A stretch of 64,000 bases of DNA from Stenocarpella maydis (taxonomy: Eukaryota; Ascomycota; Sordariomycetes; Diaporthales; Diaporthaceae): contig NQMI01000084.1 of assembly GCA_002270565.1 (NCBI GenBank), positions 145,496-209,495 on the forward strand, given 5' to 3'. Both the position numbers and the translations under genes were made by a program. Positions 38,991 to 51,267 of the stretch are shown here, piece after piece (the first letter of the stretch is position 1; every line of letters starts with the position of its first letter). The notes under the pieces were generated by a model, which was not told the DNA's origin, searched no databases, and saw only the letters and a list, made by a program, of their open reading frames with translations.

Positions 38991-40980
38991 CCGCATGAAA
39001 CAGGTACCCCCGGCCAGCGCCATGATGGACCGGCGGCACAGGGCAGCTTGCTGTGGACGGCAATCTTCAAAACTGCTTCAGCGCCCGCGTCACAGCACGT
39101 CCTGCCCTCCCCTTTCCCTTCCTCCCCCCCCCAAAAGAGCAGCCAACATGCTCGATTCCACCGTCTGAGAGATGCAAAGCGACTCGCCGTAGTCTGCTTG
39201 AGCATCTGGTTGTCAGGCCCAAACAACTCCTCTCTGGTCGTTAACTCGTGGTTCTGGTCTGTTCTTTTTTCCCTGCGCACTGCTCTGCTCTGCACTGCTC
39301 CTCGCCTGCTCATTGTCCACGCGGAATCGAATCGTCAAACATCCACAATCTCCTCTCATCCGTTGCTCCTCGTTACCCAAATCACCTATACCCAACCCCG
39401 CGGTTCGTCTGGGCTGACTCCTCCGTCTCGTATCCCTCGTGCGGCATTCATTTGCTCCTGCGAGGACAAAGAACAAGACGAAGAAGAAGTCGGGCCATCT
39501 GACCGGAATTAATACCCTTTTTTATTTTTGTTTCCATCCTGTGATCGACTCACTCCTCGACGCCTCAGCTTCCTTTTTCCTTCTTTTGTCCCTGCCGGAG
39601 GGCCTTGGAAAACCAAACCCAACCGAGCCAAGCCAAGCCTACGGCGGTCTTTGTTTCTTAGGTGCTGGCCGGTGTTAGTCAGTCTTGAGAGTCGGGGGCG
39701 TGGATCAGCAAGCTTCTCCTGTTTCGGACTGCCCTTGGGAGTTACTCACACAGCCCGAGCCCGTAACGCACGCGCTGCGCTGCACTCGCCACACACTCGC
39801 GCAACACAACGCAACACAGGCTCACACGGAGCCGGCTGCCCAAGCTGGGGCCCAAGACGCCAGAGACCCATTCTCAGGCTACTACCGCCTTTGCCCCCCC
39901 CCAGGGGCCCGTGACACTACGGCCCATCCTAGCCAGGTAGGTGCCTCCGTCCCTCCCGTTGGTGTACGCAGTGCGCAGTCCAGCCCCAAAGCCCGGCCCA
40001 GCCCGGCCCAGCCCATCCCATCCCTCGGACTGCCCATATGCCTTCGCCCACTCACCCCTGCCCTCACCTGCCTCGCCATTCATTCCCTGCCTGCCCTGCC
40101 TACCACCCAGCCAGCCTACAAGGCCCCAAGCCTGCCACTCGTGCCTCTCCTGATGGGACGGCGGCAAAGACCGGTCCATACCGTCTTCGCCACCCTCCCT
40201 CCTATCACACGTCCCGGAAGAGTCATCGACAGACACGTAAAACGGGACTGCCACCTGCCCTCCACCCATCAACCGTGGCCATGGATACATGAACCTCACT
40301 GATGCCGGAGTGACCAACACACGCACGCACACATACACATACACACAATCGTCGCCTGGCATCATCATTATTATCATCATACCCACTCATACCCACCCAT
40401 CCCATAACCATATCCATAGCCTCCTCCACCGTCGTACTCATTATCATCCCGTCTCGTCACCCGCCCTCGGCCTGGCCTGCCACTGCCTGGGGCTGAGTCT
40501 TCCTTCTCGCCGCGCTTGCTAGGCTCCGGCACTCACCTTCACCACCCGACCTCTCTTTGTGCCTTCGTGCCTCCCGGAACACAAGCAAGTTACTCATGAT
40601 TCAATAACAGCGGCGTCTGATGACATCCATTTAAACTACACCACCTCCATCCTCCTCTCGACGGCATGACATCGCCACCAAACGGCGACTGCATCAGAAA
40701 TACCGATACCCTGCGGACCTCTACATTCCTCCTCGTCTAGCAGGACTCGACATCCAACGGAATCCCCTTTGGACCACAGCCTCGCGACACCCTCGACCCA
40801 CCAATCCCATAACACCAATCCTCCGACTAGTAATATTTACGTGGCACATGATGGCTTCTGCATAAGGCTCTTTCCTTGGTTAGATTCTGCGACTGGAAAA
40901 CACGAGAGGCTCTATTCGCGCTCGAAATAGCCCGACGACGTCCCTCCCTGCCTCCCTCCTACCCGCAACCTCAGATCAAG
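38991..40980 (+). promoter_or_regulatory. C/T-rich upstream/leader region of the PCL cyclin gene
   Basis: About 2 kb of pyrimidine-biased sequence with CA and CATTATTATCATCAT-type short repeats directly upstream of the cyclin ATG. Frames here are Ser/Pro/His/Thr-rich and overlapping, as expected of C/T-rich noncoding DNA. Likely promoter and long 5' UTR; inferred from composition and position. Confidence 0.45.
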
Positions 40981-43068
40981 ATGAAGCCCACAGACGTAGA
41001 CTCGCCGGTCTTCATCACAGCCAACCGAAGTGTGTTATATACCTCTTCACTAGCCTCCTCCGCAACGGCCTCCTCGGCCTCGGTCTCGGTATTCTCTGAT
41101 GCATCCTCGCAACTTTCCGCCGACTATTCCACATCCACATCCTCATCCCTCACCGACTACTCCGACTACCTGCCTCAGTCCCGGCCGTCCCTCTCCCGTC
41201 AGAGCTCCTGCGCCTCCCTGAGGTCCAGCACCCTGTCCCAGGGTCTGCGCCAGAACCCCCGCCGGACATCCAGCAGTGCGACATCCCGGACCGGCTGCCC
41301 ACCACCATTGGTTAGACAGGTCGAGCGGAAGCACAACTTCGTCGACAACCTTGTCGGTAAGTCGTGACGAGCACCAATGCCCACTCCACCGGCTCAAGTC
41401 CAAGTCTTGACATGTACTCTCGTTCTAGATTCTTCCACTCAGATCGTCGAGGCCATCTGGCCAACATCATCCGTGGTATGCCGCGAGGAGACTAGCAACT
41501 CGAGCGTCTTGCCTCTGCGAACCTTCATCCAGGAGACGCTGCGACGTTCTCGGACAAGCTACTCCACCCTGCAGGTCGCACTCTACTATTTGGTTTTGAT
41601 CAAGGACCACCTCCCAGACCGCGACTTCACCATGGAACAGACAGACGACTGCCATGCGAGTCGTGCTCTTCAATGTGGCCGACGAATGTTCCTCGCCGCC
41701 CTGATCCTGGCTTCGAAATACTTGCAGGATAGGAACTATTCGGCTCGCGCCTGGAGCAAGATCTCAGGCCTCGCCACCCACGAGATCAACCAGAACGAGA
41801 TGGCATTCCTCCTAGCGGTCAACTGGAACCTGCATGTGACCGAGGAGGTGTACAACCGCTGGACTGACTGCGTCATGAAATTCACGCCGTCTCAGCCGCC
41901 CTCGCCTGGATCTGGAGTTGCGCTCGCGGAGTTCGAGCACCAGTGTGATGACTTCAAGAGAATCATTCTCGAGTTGAATGCCGATTTGGAGAACCTGGAA
42001 GACATTGTGTCAGTGGGTGGATTCACCCCTGCGCCCTCCATGAGCCCAAGATCACTATCCCCGCGATCAGTCCTGGCTGCAGCCCAGGATAGACCCGGTC
42101 GATATGATTGCGTCACGCCAACCCCGAGGGCCTACACAGCCCCTCACACCATGGAACCCGCGCCGTCACCAGCTCATACCGTCGTGCGGCTGCCGCCGAC
42201 GTTTGCGCTACTTCCCACTCCTCGCCTTGCCCCTCATCCCAGTGCTGCCCGCGAGCCCTCACCCGGGCTGGCGAGCCTGCCGCACTGCTTTGGGAGGAGC
42301 TCTTCAATGAGTCTGGCAATGGGCACAGCAAACGCCCAGGTGGAAAGGTGGCCTATCTCTTCCTCGCCCCAGAACTACTACACGGCAACCCGTCGGTCTT
42401 CCCTTGCCAACTCGGTCTCCACGCCGTCTTCTCCTGAATCAATGATCTCGGACACGTCCCGGACGTCTCGCTCTTCCTCGATCTCATCGGCGTCATCGCT
42501 GACAAGCGCGCCGCATCCCAAGTTGGATGTGCTGGCGCGTTGCCGTTCTGCGAAGCTGTGCAGTGAGAGGTATGCCCTGAGGCCCACCATCGCGTCGGTC
42601 CCTGAAGATTATGAAGAGAACATGACTTCCTCTCCCGAGCCATACGCCGTACCGGTGAGCAATGACCTGAGGGGCATGTCATTCGAGGCAGCTGCATCAA
42701 ACAGGGCAAGCGAGGTTGATGACGCGACAAACGATGCTGCTCGAGCACTCCAGGAGCTGCATGACAACTGGCGGCGTTCGCACGCGGCACCACAGCTCGT
42801 GGCCCCCGCACCCAAAGTTGGTTCAAAGCGGGCTCGACCCGTTTCAGTCGATAACGGCCTTCAGGACAATGTCCGCGGCATGCTGCGTGAGCAGTACACT
42901 CCGGTGGGCTCTGATGACAGTTGCCAGTTTCCCCTCCCAACTGCCTCGCGAGATGGCCGAAAGCGGATTTGTTGCTCAGCAGAAGCTGCGCAGTACAGCA
43001 TTCCCTCATTGCATCCTGCGATGGGAGGTTTGGGTGGTCCTGGGATGTGGGCCGGCATTTTGAATTAA
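40981..43068 (+). CDS. PCL-type (Pho85-partner) G1/S cyclin
   Basis: 671-aa cyclin in two exons, 40981-41356 and 41429-43068, with a 72-bp intron (sum 2016 nt). The N-terminal ~120 residues are Ser/Thr-rich. The cyclin box follows, about residues 140-265: FIQETLRRSRTSYSTLQVAL, then RMFLAALILASKYLQDRNYS, WSKISGLATHEINQNE and FLLAVNWNLHVTEE, the pattern of fungal PCL1/2- and Pas1-type cyclins that activate Pho85-family CDKs at G1/S and in polarity control. The long Ser/Pro-rich C-terminal half has many SP/TP sites and Pro/Ser-rich stretches that could act as degradation signals; this is inference. The ATG at 40981 is the first in frame; the frame is open back to about 40876 but without an ATG. 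The intron join reads NLVDSSTQIVEAIWP, continuous with the family. Confidence 0.93.
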
Positions 43069-46000
43069 GCCATGGCCTCAGCCCAGGGTTGCACGTGTCG
43101 GCTAGTCCATGGCCATTGCTACCACCATCACTATCACTTAAATTTTTCTTTTTGTCCTCGATTTTTTTTTAAAAAAAAGAAAATAATGTGGAACCTCAAA
43201 TATGTTGACTTTGGGAGGTTGGAAGAAGGATTTGATACCACTGCTCTCTGGTAGCGTCTAAATCGATAGACCGTTTGGATGGGCTGCCAGGGGGCTCGGG
43301 GCTGAAAAGCGCGACGTTGCGTTTTGCATGCATTGGGAAGGTGTCGTTTTGGGCTCGATTAGGATTCTGCATGGGATGGAAATGGGTGGCTGAACAGTGT
43401 ACGATGAGAAGTGTTGAAATAACTTGGTTTTTCTTGCGGAACAACCATGTGGTTGAGTCGATGGCTTATTACGGGAAGAGCAGCGTCTTGGTGCGAGGCG
43501 TTGGACGGGGTATGCTTCCTCGATTGCTTGGTCGAGGCATACCCTACCGCAGATGGGCAAGAGACAACTGGATGGAAAGGTAGCGCGGGTAGGCGCCACA
43601 GCTGCTGCGAAAGCATTGCAGGGCAGCCAGCTCCGCTGACGATCCCCAGGGTATCTCGAATCCTTCTGTCGATACGCACGACGAAACCTGCGCTGGACAA
43701 GTTGAGGACCGGGCCACACTTGGCGATTTCCTTGGACGTAAGGCCATCTCGAGAGCGGACGGTAATCCTTTCTTGGCAGCAACAGCATCGAAAGAGCCCT
43801 CGAGCTTCCGTCGTCCGCTACCCAGCAGCAGAGCAGAAACAATCCAAGATTTAGGCAAAAACCTTTAGATTTGCGGTCGATGACTTCGAGTGTCCGTGAT
43901 ACACAGGAACAAACTTCCCGAGGTTCCATGAAATTCCCGAACGTTGCTGTCACCAACACGTCCGCGTCCAGTGTCCGGGCCCGTGACGGGATCAAGAAAA
44001 CTGAACGGGACCCGTGATGACCAAGGACCGCCGGCACGTCCCCACGATGCCACCATCACGAGATTTGCATACGACTGCTCCGTACGACGGGAATTCGGGA
44101 TAATTGCTGACCCACACCTACCGGTTGGAACGACGGGTTCATACCCAACCATTCAACTGGGCAGCTGCACGTTTGCTTCGTCCCAGTATCATCGCTGTGT
44201 TATACTGTGTGTCCGAGTGAGTCACCCCCGGGAAAACTAACTATGGCCTCCGTGATAGGACAAGTTTGCAGGGCCTACCGATCACCAAAGCAGTTAACCC
44301 CTGGCTTGAGGCCAGGCCCCTCTGCGCCATCCGGATGGAACACGGATTCGACCTTGTCCTGCCGTTCTGTTCGCCGTGAACCACCGTGCCTTTGTTAGGC
44401 GCTGCTCACGATGGCGTTCCGACCCGCCCAGTCAGTGGTTGAAAGAGTTATCTAGTCTAACATACCCACTACAAAGGACGGCTATTTCAAATTGACTAGC
44501 GTTTTATTTCATCAGTTTTCATATATTCACCTTCACAGTATTCTTCTTTCTTTGCAAGCCCTTTTTTGACTTTCAAGGAGGTGTGTGAACCCTACACCCG
44601 CGCGAAGCTGATCAACAGACCAGGGGCTCTTTGCCTAGATACCAAGACCATGTGATTCCTGTTGTAGATATGATTCACATTCCGTTTATCGGTGAGAATC
44701 CCTCCAGAGCCGTGAACGGGCTCGTCGCATCGGGAGGGCCGCCTGGCCTCCGCTTTACCTCTAGTTTTGTCAGCTGATGCAAGGGGTGAGCAGGCAGATG
44801 CGTGGATCCCAAGCGTGACCGCGACCCTCCCGCCACCCATCCATCGTGAACCTCTCGGCCTAGGAGGAATCTGTTTAATAATCAGCGACCTGTTGTATTC
44901 ACAAGTGCCAAGGTGTGCGTATATGTGTCAGAGTGACTTGGCGAGCACCAGACAGGCAGCGAGTAACGCTCGTTTCAAGCTGCCAGGCCAGGCCCTCACC
45001 CGTCAGGCGTCACGACGAAGATAGGGGGGCAGCTGAGGCACAAATGGCTCTACTCCACAGAATAAGCACTGCGGTTTTCCTTTTTAGTGCGGAGCACGTC
45101 CCGTGCAGAGTATTATCCTCTTGACCCAGGCCGGATGGACCGGATGGGCCAGAGGTGGGTTTCGTACGTGCGTTGTGATGGTAGCCCTCCTGCCCCCCGC
45201 CTCTCCTCACCGCGCGCAGTCAGGCGGCGAGAATGCAAGGTTTGGCAAGGTTCACGTCACAGATCGCGATCCATGAGAAGGGGAAGCCAAGGGCGGCCAA
45301 CAGCTTGTGGGCTTGCGTGCTCGTGTGGGTGCTCGATTGGATCCCCTTCCCCCGCCCCACGCTGGCCCGGAATGACTTGACTGGTGTGAAATAGTATCGA
45401 GACTTGACCCCTTCTGGCCCCGGCGAGTTCCATGCGGCCTTGAGGCCGGCGAGCCGAATATGGTTGGTAGAATATGAGTGAAGGGCTTCGAACCATCCGT
45501 CTTACTCCCTCGCTGTGACGCGAGCGTCCGTGTGTTTCTTGTCTGGACTTGTTTTGATCGCTGCTTGCGATACGCACGCAATGGTGTCAGGAAGCCGCGC
45601 CCCTGCCAGACGTGTGTCTAATTTGTTCGAGTGGGCGGATTATTTGATTCCGGTCCTGATACTGCGGTTTGTTAGGTGTTTGTTTCCCTCTTCTCGCCGT
45701 GATTCACTTTGGGAGAGCTGCTTGCTTTCGGGGACGAGTTTTATATAGAGGACTGTAACAGTTTGAGATGTGTAGAGGAGGCAGCATGATAATTCCGACA
45801 CGGTTGGTTCTTGTACTAAGTACAACCGGTCTTGATGGGCGAGCACATGTTCCTGCCCTTCACTCTGGGTTGATGTCCGCAACAGGGCGCCGTCTTGTGG
45901 CTCCCAGCTTCGCCCAACCAACCCCGTGAGATATATGTCTGCTTGCGGTCGGACGAGTCCAGCCCCATCCCGTGCAGTGTTGCAGTTTGATGCCGAAGTG

Positions 46001-46341
46001 AACACCGTGAGATAACTAGGCGGGCCCAGACGAGCCTTGGATCAGACTTTGCGCACATCGTCAGCGTATGAGCAAAGGCAGACACATCCCGGGGAGCCAG
46101 GGCGACATTGATAACGCACAACGCTCTGCCGGCATGGGTCTCCATCTCCACCAAACATATGATATACCCCCTTGGAGCCGCCTCCCAAGGAGAGTAGCTT
46201 GGTGCGTGTGCTTCGTGTGACCGCAACGGAGATGAATGCTGGTTTTGGCTGGGAGAGATTCCCTCCCTCACCCGTGTGCGAGATCCCCCACACCAATGCA
46301 CTCTGGTGAGCCTATGGCCAAGGCCACGAGCACGTGGAGGC
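43069..46341. other. Intergenic region downstream of the cyclin gene
   Basis: Probably cyclin 3' UTR followed by spacer. Contains a T9A8 self-complementary tract (43162-43178). Overlapping frames on both strands at 43.3-44.0 kb (up to 259 codons, minus) have no recognisable domain. No RNA gene was recognised. Confidence 0.5.
43162..43178. repeat. Poly(T)9-poly(A)8 self-complementary tract
   Basis: Nine T followed by eight A, about 95 bp downstream of the cyclin stop codon. It resembles the longer tract at 17081-17106. Confidence 0.9.
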
Positions 46342-46479
46342 ATGCCGAAACACACGAATGAACGGCCTTTGCAGTTCTACATGCTCGTGTGGTTGTACCA
46401 CTCCAAGGAGGTACCGGAGTTTTACGCCGAGTTCAAGGAGGAGTGCACGCCTCATGAGGAGGGAGGCGGCCACAGCTGA
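46342..46479 (+). CDS. Possible short coding ORF or orphan exon, 45 codons
   Basis: ATG-to-stop frame of 45 codons inside an otherwise empty region. From about codon 11 nearly every codon ends in G or C (TTC TAC, AAG GAG, TAC GCC GAG TTC AAG GAG GAG), like the real genes of this window. The peptide (QFYMLVWLYHSKEVPEFY) has an amphipathic strand-helix look loosely like the start of a dimeric alpha/beta-barrel domain. No matching second exon was found nearby. It could be a small gene, a relic of one, or chance. Confidence 0.2.
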   Translation: MPKHTNERPLQFYMLVWLYHSKEVPEFYAEFKEECTPHEEGGGHS

Positions 46480-47049
46480 GTGACGGAGTTGCAGAGATCA
46501 AATACACAGGAAACTCAGTCACTCCAATCCAAATCCTTGAATAGGCTCCATGGCTGCAATGACGGCGTTGGAATTTTGAAGGGGACCTGCTGTTGGCGGC
46601 TATCTGCACGATCGCAAAACACCAGAGCCAAAGCGGAAATGCCCGAGTCTTCTTCCAGCGAGACTGGATGAAAGGTGCCATGCATGAAGTGTCATGAAGG
46701 ATCGCCTGTGCACATTTATCTGAGGGACAGCCAATGCAATCGAATCCAGGTTGTTGATCAACTATCGAAGATGTTAGCCTACTTGAAGATGAAAACAGAT
46801 CTGACCGAACATGACAGGAAACCTTCCGCATGCACAAATCAGACTGCCGACCACATAAAGGCCATTAGGGGATCTTCGCAAGTATCTAACCATCCATGTC
46901 CTCAACAACCTTGCCGTCAAATCGAGGTCTGCAACCGGAGAAGAAGATTGTCTTTCGCCGAAGACTCCTCGACGAGAATCAAAATCATCATGTAGGACCG
47001 ATGCCATGCTGTCGTGAGCGAGGGAAGGGAAAGGAAGCCCAATCTCTTC
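46480..47049. other. Intergenic, 3' flank of the DEAD-box helicase gene
   Basis: About 570 bp with no supportable gene, probably including the helicase 3' UTR on the minus strand. Confidence 0.5.
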
Positions 47050-49194
47050 TCACCAGCCGCTACCGCCAGATGCACCACCTGTACCCCAGCCACCAGAATC
47101 CGCAGCAGAGGTCTCAGCGCCACCCCAAGCGCCGCCTCCACCACCACCACCACCACCGCCACCGCCCCAGGCATCGGCAGCATGAGCCTCGCCGCCACTG
47201 CCAGAGGCACCCCAAGCCTCACCTCCGCCACCTCCGCCACCACCATCGCCTCCTTCGCCCCAGCCGGCACCCATGCCTCCCAAATCCTCGTCCTGCTCCG
47301 AAGGGAACTGGAGATTCTCGAGCTCCTCGCCCTCGGGCATGAATTGCTGCAGGAAGTCTGGGACATTCTGCTTGGTCTCAAGCAGAGTTCGCACTAGGAC
47401 AGGGGCAAGAGGTTCATCTCGCTCCGTGTAGAAGGAAGTCGCGAGACCTCGGTTACCAATGCGACCAGTTCGACCTATGGAATGTAAGCTGTGGGCAAGA
47501 TAATCGCTTGGGCCAGAAGACTTACCGATACGGTGAGTGTACTCTTCGATACCTCCATGATCAAGGCTGGGAAGATCGAAGTTGATGACGTGGCAGACAT
47601 TTCGAACGTCAATGCCACGGGCAGAGACACCTGTGGCGATCATGATAGGCATGGTACCCTTTCGGAAGGCGCGCATGGCGTCCTCACGCTCGAGCTGCGT
47701 TCGATCAGCGTGGATCGAGGTGCAGGGAAGGCCACGGTTGAACAGAAAATCATCAAGCTCATCAGCGGTGCGCTTGTTGTTGACGAAGATGAGGGTGCGA
47801 GCCGGAGGCATCGAGTGCAGAAGATCGTACATGGCCTGTCGCTTCATGGCAGGATCCGTCTGCACAATGGACTGCACGATGTTCTCGTTGGCTCGGCCCG
47901 CACGACCAACGCGGAAACGAACATGCTCAGTGGCCAGGTGAGTCATCGCAAGCTCGCGGACACGCTTCGGAAAGGTAGCGGAGAAAAGAAGGTACTGGAT
48001 GTTTCCCTCCTCCTGCTCTGTGATACATGTCAGCGTTCAACGCACTGTAAATGATGCTCAGTGGAAGACTCACCGCCGCCACCCAGGATCCTGTTAAAGT
48101 CCTCCTTCCAGTCCTCGTGGAGCATCTCGTCAGCCTCGTCGATAACCATGAACTTCAGACGACGGAGAGTCAAGATCTCCGGGCGATCCATGAAGTCCAG
48201 AAGACGCCCAGGCGAGGCAATCAGGATGTCGCAGCCCTTGCTGAGCTGGTCGATCTGATCACGAATGGGGCCACCACCGTAGATAACGCAGGGCCGCAGC
48301 ATACTTCGGTAACAGAACTTGCGGGCCTCCATAAAGATCTGGATGGCAAGCTCACGGGTAGGCACGACGATACAAACAAGAGGCTCGGCACGAGCAGGCG
48401 GGTCAATGCCTGGCCGAAACGCCGCCGGGTTGGGCCGAGGTGCGGCAAGCTTCTTCGCCTTTCCCATAAGCTTGTTCAGGATGGGAATCAAGTACGCAGC
48501 AGTCTTTCCAGAACCTTAAACCTAAGTCAGTCGTTGCTCATAGTTCGCAGTAATGAGAAGGATGCTTACCAGTCTGAGCGATGGCGATGACATCGTGACC
48601 ACGAGAGATAGCCGGGATGCAGTATCTCTGGATGGGGGTCGGGACCTGGTACAGGGACATCTCAATGTTCTTCATGATGGCTGGGTGCAGGCCGGCCTCG
48701 CTGAAGCGGGCAATGGGGTGGATCTGTACGGGACCCTCTTGCTCAAGGTCCACAGGGGCCATGCTGGAGAGCTGTTACTAAGATGTGCCGTAGAAGGGAG
48801 GCAGAGGACGTACAACGTACCTGGCGAAGTCAATGCCGGTAGGCAGCTCCCGCTTGTCAGCAGGGCCGAAGAGCTCCTCCTCGAGCTCAGGAAACTCGGG
48901 ACCGATGTCACCCTCCTCTCCGTCCCAGTGGTAGACTCGCTTGTTGCCATCGAATTCTCCGCCACGAGCATCGGCAAACTGATCGTAGTCGTACTTCTGC
49001 GAAGGTGCCCATTCGCCGGTGCCCTCGGCGGCGGCGGCTCCCGGGGCAGCCTGAGCGGACTGATCATCCTTGTCGTTGTGGGGCGGCCAACCAGCGGCGG
49101 CGGCATGGCCGTTGGTGACAGGCAAGGCGTTGGCCATGGAAGTAGTGTCGAAGGACTTTCCGTCAGGCTGCTCCGTGGAGCCCAAGCCGGACAT
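47050..49194 (-). CDS. DEAD-box ATP-dependent RNA helicase, Ded1/Vasa-like
   Basis: 641-aa helicase in five exons: 49194-48821, 48763-48570, 48514-48074, 48017-47526, 47474-47050; introns are 57, 55, 56 and 51 bp; sum 1926 nt. Motifs in order: Q-motif PTPIQRYCIPA, Walker A AQTGSGKT split by intron 2 (about 187-194), PTRELA, SPGR, DEAD at about 315-318, SAT, ATGVSARGIDV and HRIGRTGRIG. A Pro-rich insertion between motifs I and Ia matches the Ded1/Vasa subgroup, which unwinds RNA during translation initiation or in RNP granules. The N-terminal ~130 residues are acidic and lack the IPPHLR and RGG elements I associate with canonical Ded1, so this may be a separate paralogue. The C-terminus is a Gly/Trp-rich tail with poly-Gly tracts. 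A probable 5'-UTR intron lies upstream. Confidence 0.93.
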
Positions 49195-49214
49195 GTTGGA
49201 TGACGAATAGGAGA

Positions 49215-49453
49215 CTGTCCAAAGTGAGAAGAAGCGTTAGCGCACGATTGAGACTGGAAAAGAGCTGCGGGACAAGGAGGTGGTACGACCATTCCCGAAA
49301 TCAACGGGCAAGAGCGAAGGAATATGATTTTTTTTTCAAGAAAAAGGGAGGGTAAAGGACGCGCGAGGACAGTCTCGTGGGAAGTATGACAGGCAAGGAA
49401 GGGATCAGGCCGAGTGCCGAGATGAGCAGACAGAGAAAAGAATGATATCTTAC
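49215..49453 (-). other. Probable 5'-UTR intron of the DEAD-box helicase gene
   Basis: On the minus strand a donor GTAAGA begins at 49453; a branch-like GCGCTAAC and an acceptor GGACAG ending at 49215 lie 20 bases before the ATG at 49194. The 239-bp interval has canonical ends and good branch-point spacing. Inferred from signals alone, with no transcript evidence. Confidence 0.45.
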
Positions 49454-51267
49454 CACACGCAGCAATCGCTTGTAGTCCAGTGGCAGACACAAGTATGGAC
49501 CGCTGGTCAGATCAAGGAGCTGCAGTGACTATTAGCTTGATGCTGGTGGTTTGGTGCAGCAAAGACAGGGTCGGATGGAGGTACTGTGCCGAGGGATGGT
49601 GAGAAGGCAGGCTCGTTCCTCGTCGTTGCACTCAATACCTTGAGGGGCACAATGACGGAAGACGAGGGCGCTTTGCCACAAGCCAAAATGACAATATCTT
49701 CTGGAAAGGACGGTTGAAGCAGAGACTGGTAGAGCGATATCTTGTGGCATGCGATCAGGAGAAGAAGCAGAAGTGGGAACAAGTGGATGATGAATGGATC
49801 AAGACGCGCAATGTGTCTGTCTAGAGTGAAGTTGACGACGCTGAAGTGGAGGAGGGGAAGACGAAGCCAAAGGCGTGCAGGGAAAAGGACGGCGTACCTG
49901 CAGGAGACTTGGGGGGAGAGCAGGAGCAGCAGGGCAGTGTCCAGCTGAGATGGGGTCGACGGCATAGACAAGTTGCGGTAGGGAAGGGACGACGCCACGC
50001 AAACAGGCGAATATCTCGCCAGATGTAGGGCTGGGAAGGGTTGGCTGTCACAGGTCTGACGTAAATGTTGGGATGATAGAGACGCGTTTGATGTTGGGAA
50101 CTTGGCTGTCGGGGAAAGTCGTGGCAGGGGGGAACAGCAGTTACGCGTTTGGATACGCAAGGAAGGAAGGGGAGCCCTCGAAACTGCAATGTACTTGTGC
50201 TGAAGCTGATTGGGAAGATGGGGGTAGGTGTGCATAGCAGACCTTGAGTGGACGATGTTGAGGTTGGGTGTTGAGGGGGTGGTTTTAGTGTAGACGGGTT
50301 GACGACGAGGCCGAAGGACGCTTGCCCACAACTTGCGGGGAAAGGACGATTTGTTGCTCACCTGAGCGTGACGATAGAGAACCAAGTGGCAGTTGACGAT
50401 GTGGTCTGATGCAAAGGCAGTGGTGTCTGTTGGGGGCAGGGGAAGTGGGATGAGAGAAATGGGTGGCCAAGGTGTTATAAGGCGCTCTGGTATTGCGCTT
50501 TGTTCACGGGCCAGCTGCACTGTGAGAGTTCAGAAGCTGTCGACTGAGGCAGGGGAAGGTGGGCTGAAGGTCAGGCGAGGCGCGCGAACGGGGAGCTGTG
50601 AGGTAGGAGGGCCAAGAAGGAAGGAAGAGCAGCACAGCTTGCTTGGGTAACTGGGCACCTGCCTAGGTCTGCAGAGACGGATAGGTCAAGTTTGATTTCC
50701 AGGACCTTGAAGCTTGAGCACAAGGCTCTGGAGGCTGCAGGGGCAACCGAGTGCAGTCGCGTTGGGATATTGTTGAGTGTTTGCAGACAAGAGAGGTTTT
50801 AAGCAGGATGGAATCAAGAGGAGCGAAACCGGCCTGGCGCCGAAGGAGACGTTCGATACGACGGACGACCACCAAGCCGTCAAGGAGAATGTCAAGGCCA
50901 TCGCTCCGTCAGGAAGATCGTTATCAAACAAAAGTCCGCTTTGCACTTCCCTGGGCGTATATCTTCCAGCAACGCGGCGAGGGTGCCATGAAAGTCTTAA
51001 ATCAACATGAGAAAAAGGTCAGGGTTAATGCAGAACTCGCACAAGAAAACATACTCATGCTCATACACCGTAGCGCTTCAGGGCACACAAGGGACAATAG
51101 AGACAAAGACCAAACATCTCTCGATCAAACTGTACATGAGATTTGGATTCGCGTACCTGAATGCCAACACGTCCACTTTACCGCCGAGTAGTAGCAACAG
51201 CCTACCGTGGTAAAACAGAGGTGAAAAATGCGTTGGCTGTCGTGAAATCTGTGTGCCCACAAGCTCA
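49454..51267. other. Helicase upstream region and 3' flank of IPI1
   Basis: The part up to about 50.5 kb is purine-rich on plus (C/T-rich on minus), which opens a 337-codon minus frame (49507-50520) of Ser/Leu/Pro-rich composition. This looks like a long pyrimidine-rich 5' leader of the helicase rather than a protein. The stretch at about 50,790-50,935 (plus) is codon-biased and listed under findings. The rest probably holds the 3' UTR of IPI1. Confidence 0.45.

Noticed and set aside
9628..40980. Transposons or a gene cluster in the empty regions
   Set aside because: No transposase, integrase, reverse transcriptase, polyketide or peptide synthetase motif, or long terminal repeat was recognised in any frame.
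43258..44037. 259-codon minus-strand frame after the cyclin gene
   Set aside because: Three frames are open across the same 400 bp on both strands, which points to composition rather than selection.
49507..50520. 337-codon minus-strand frame
   Set aside because: Ser/Leu/Pro/His-rich, as expected from a C/T-rich leader; it starts far upstream of the helicase and has no domain or sensible start context.
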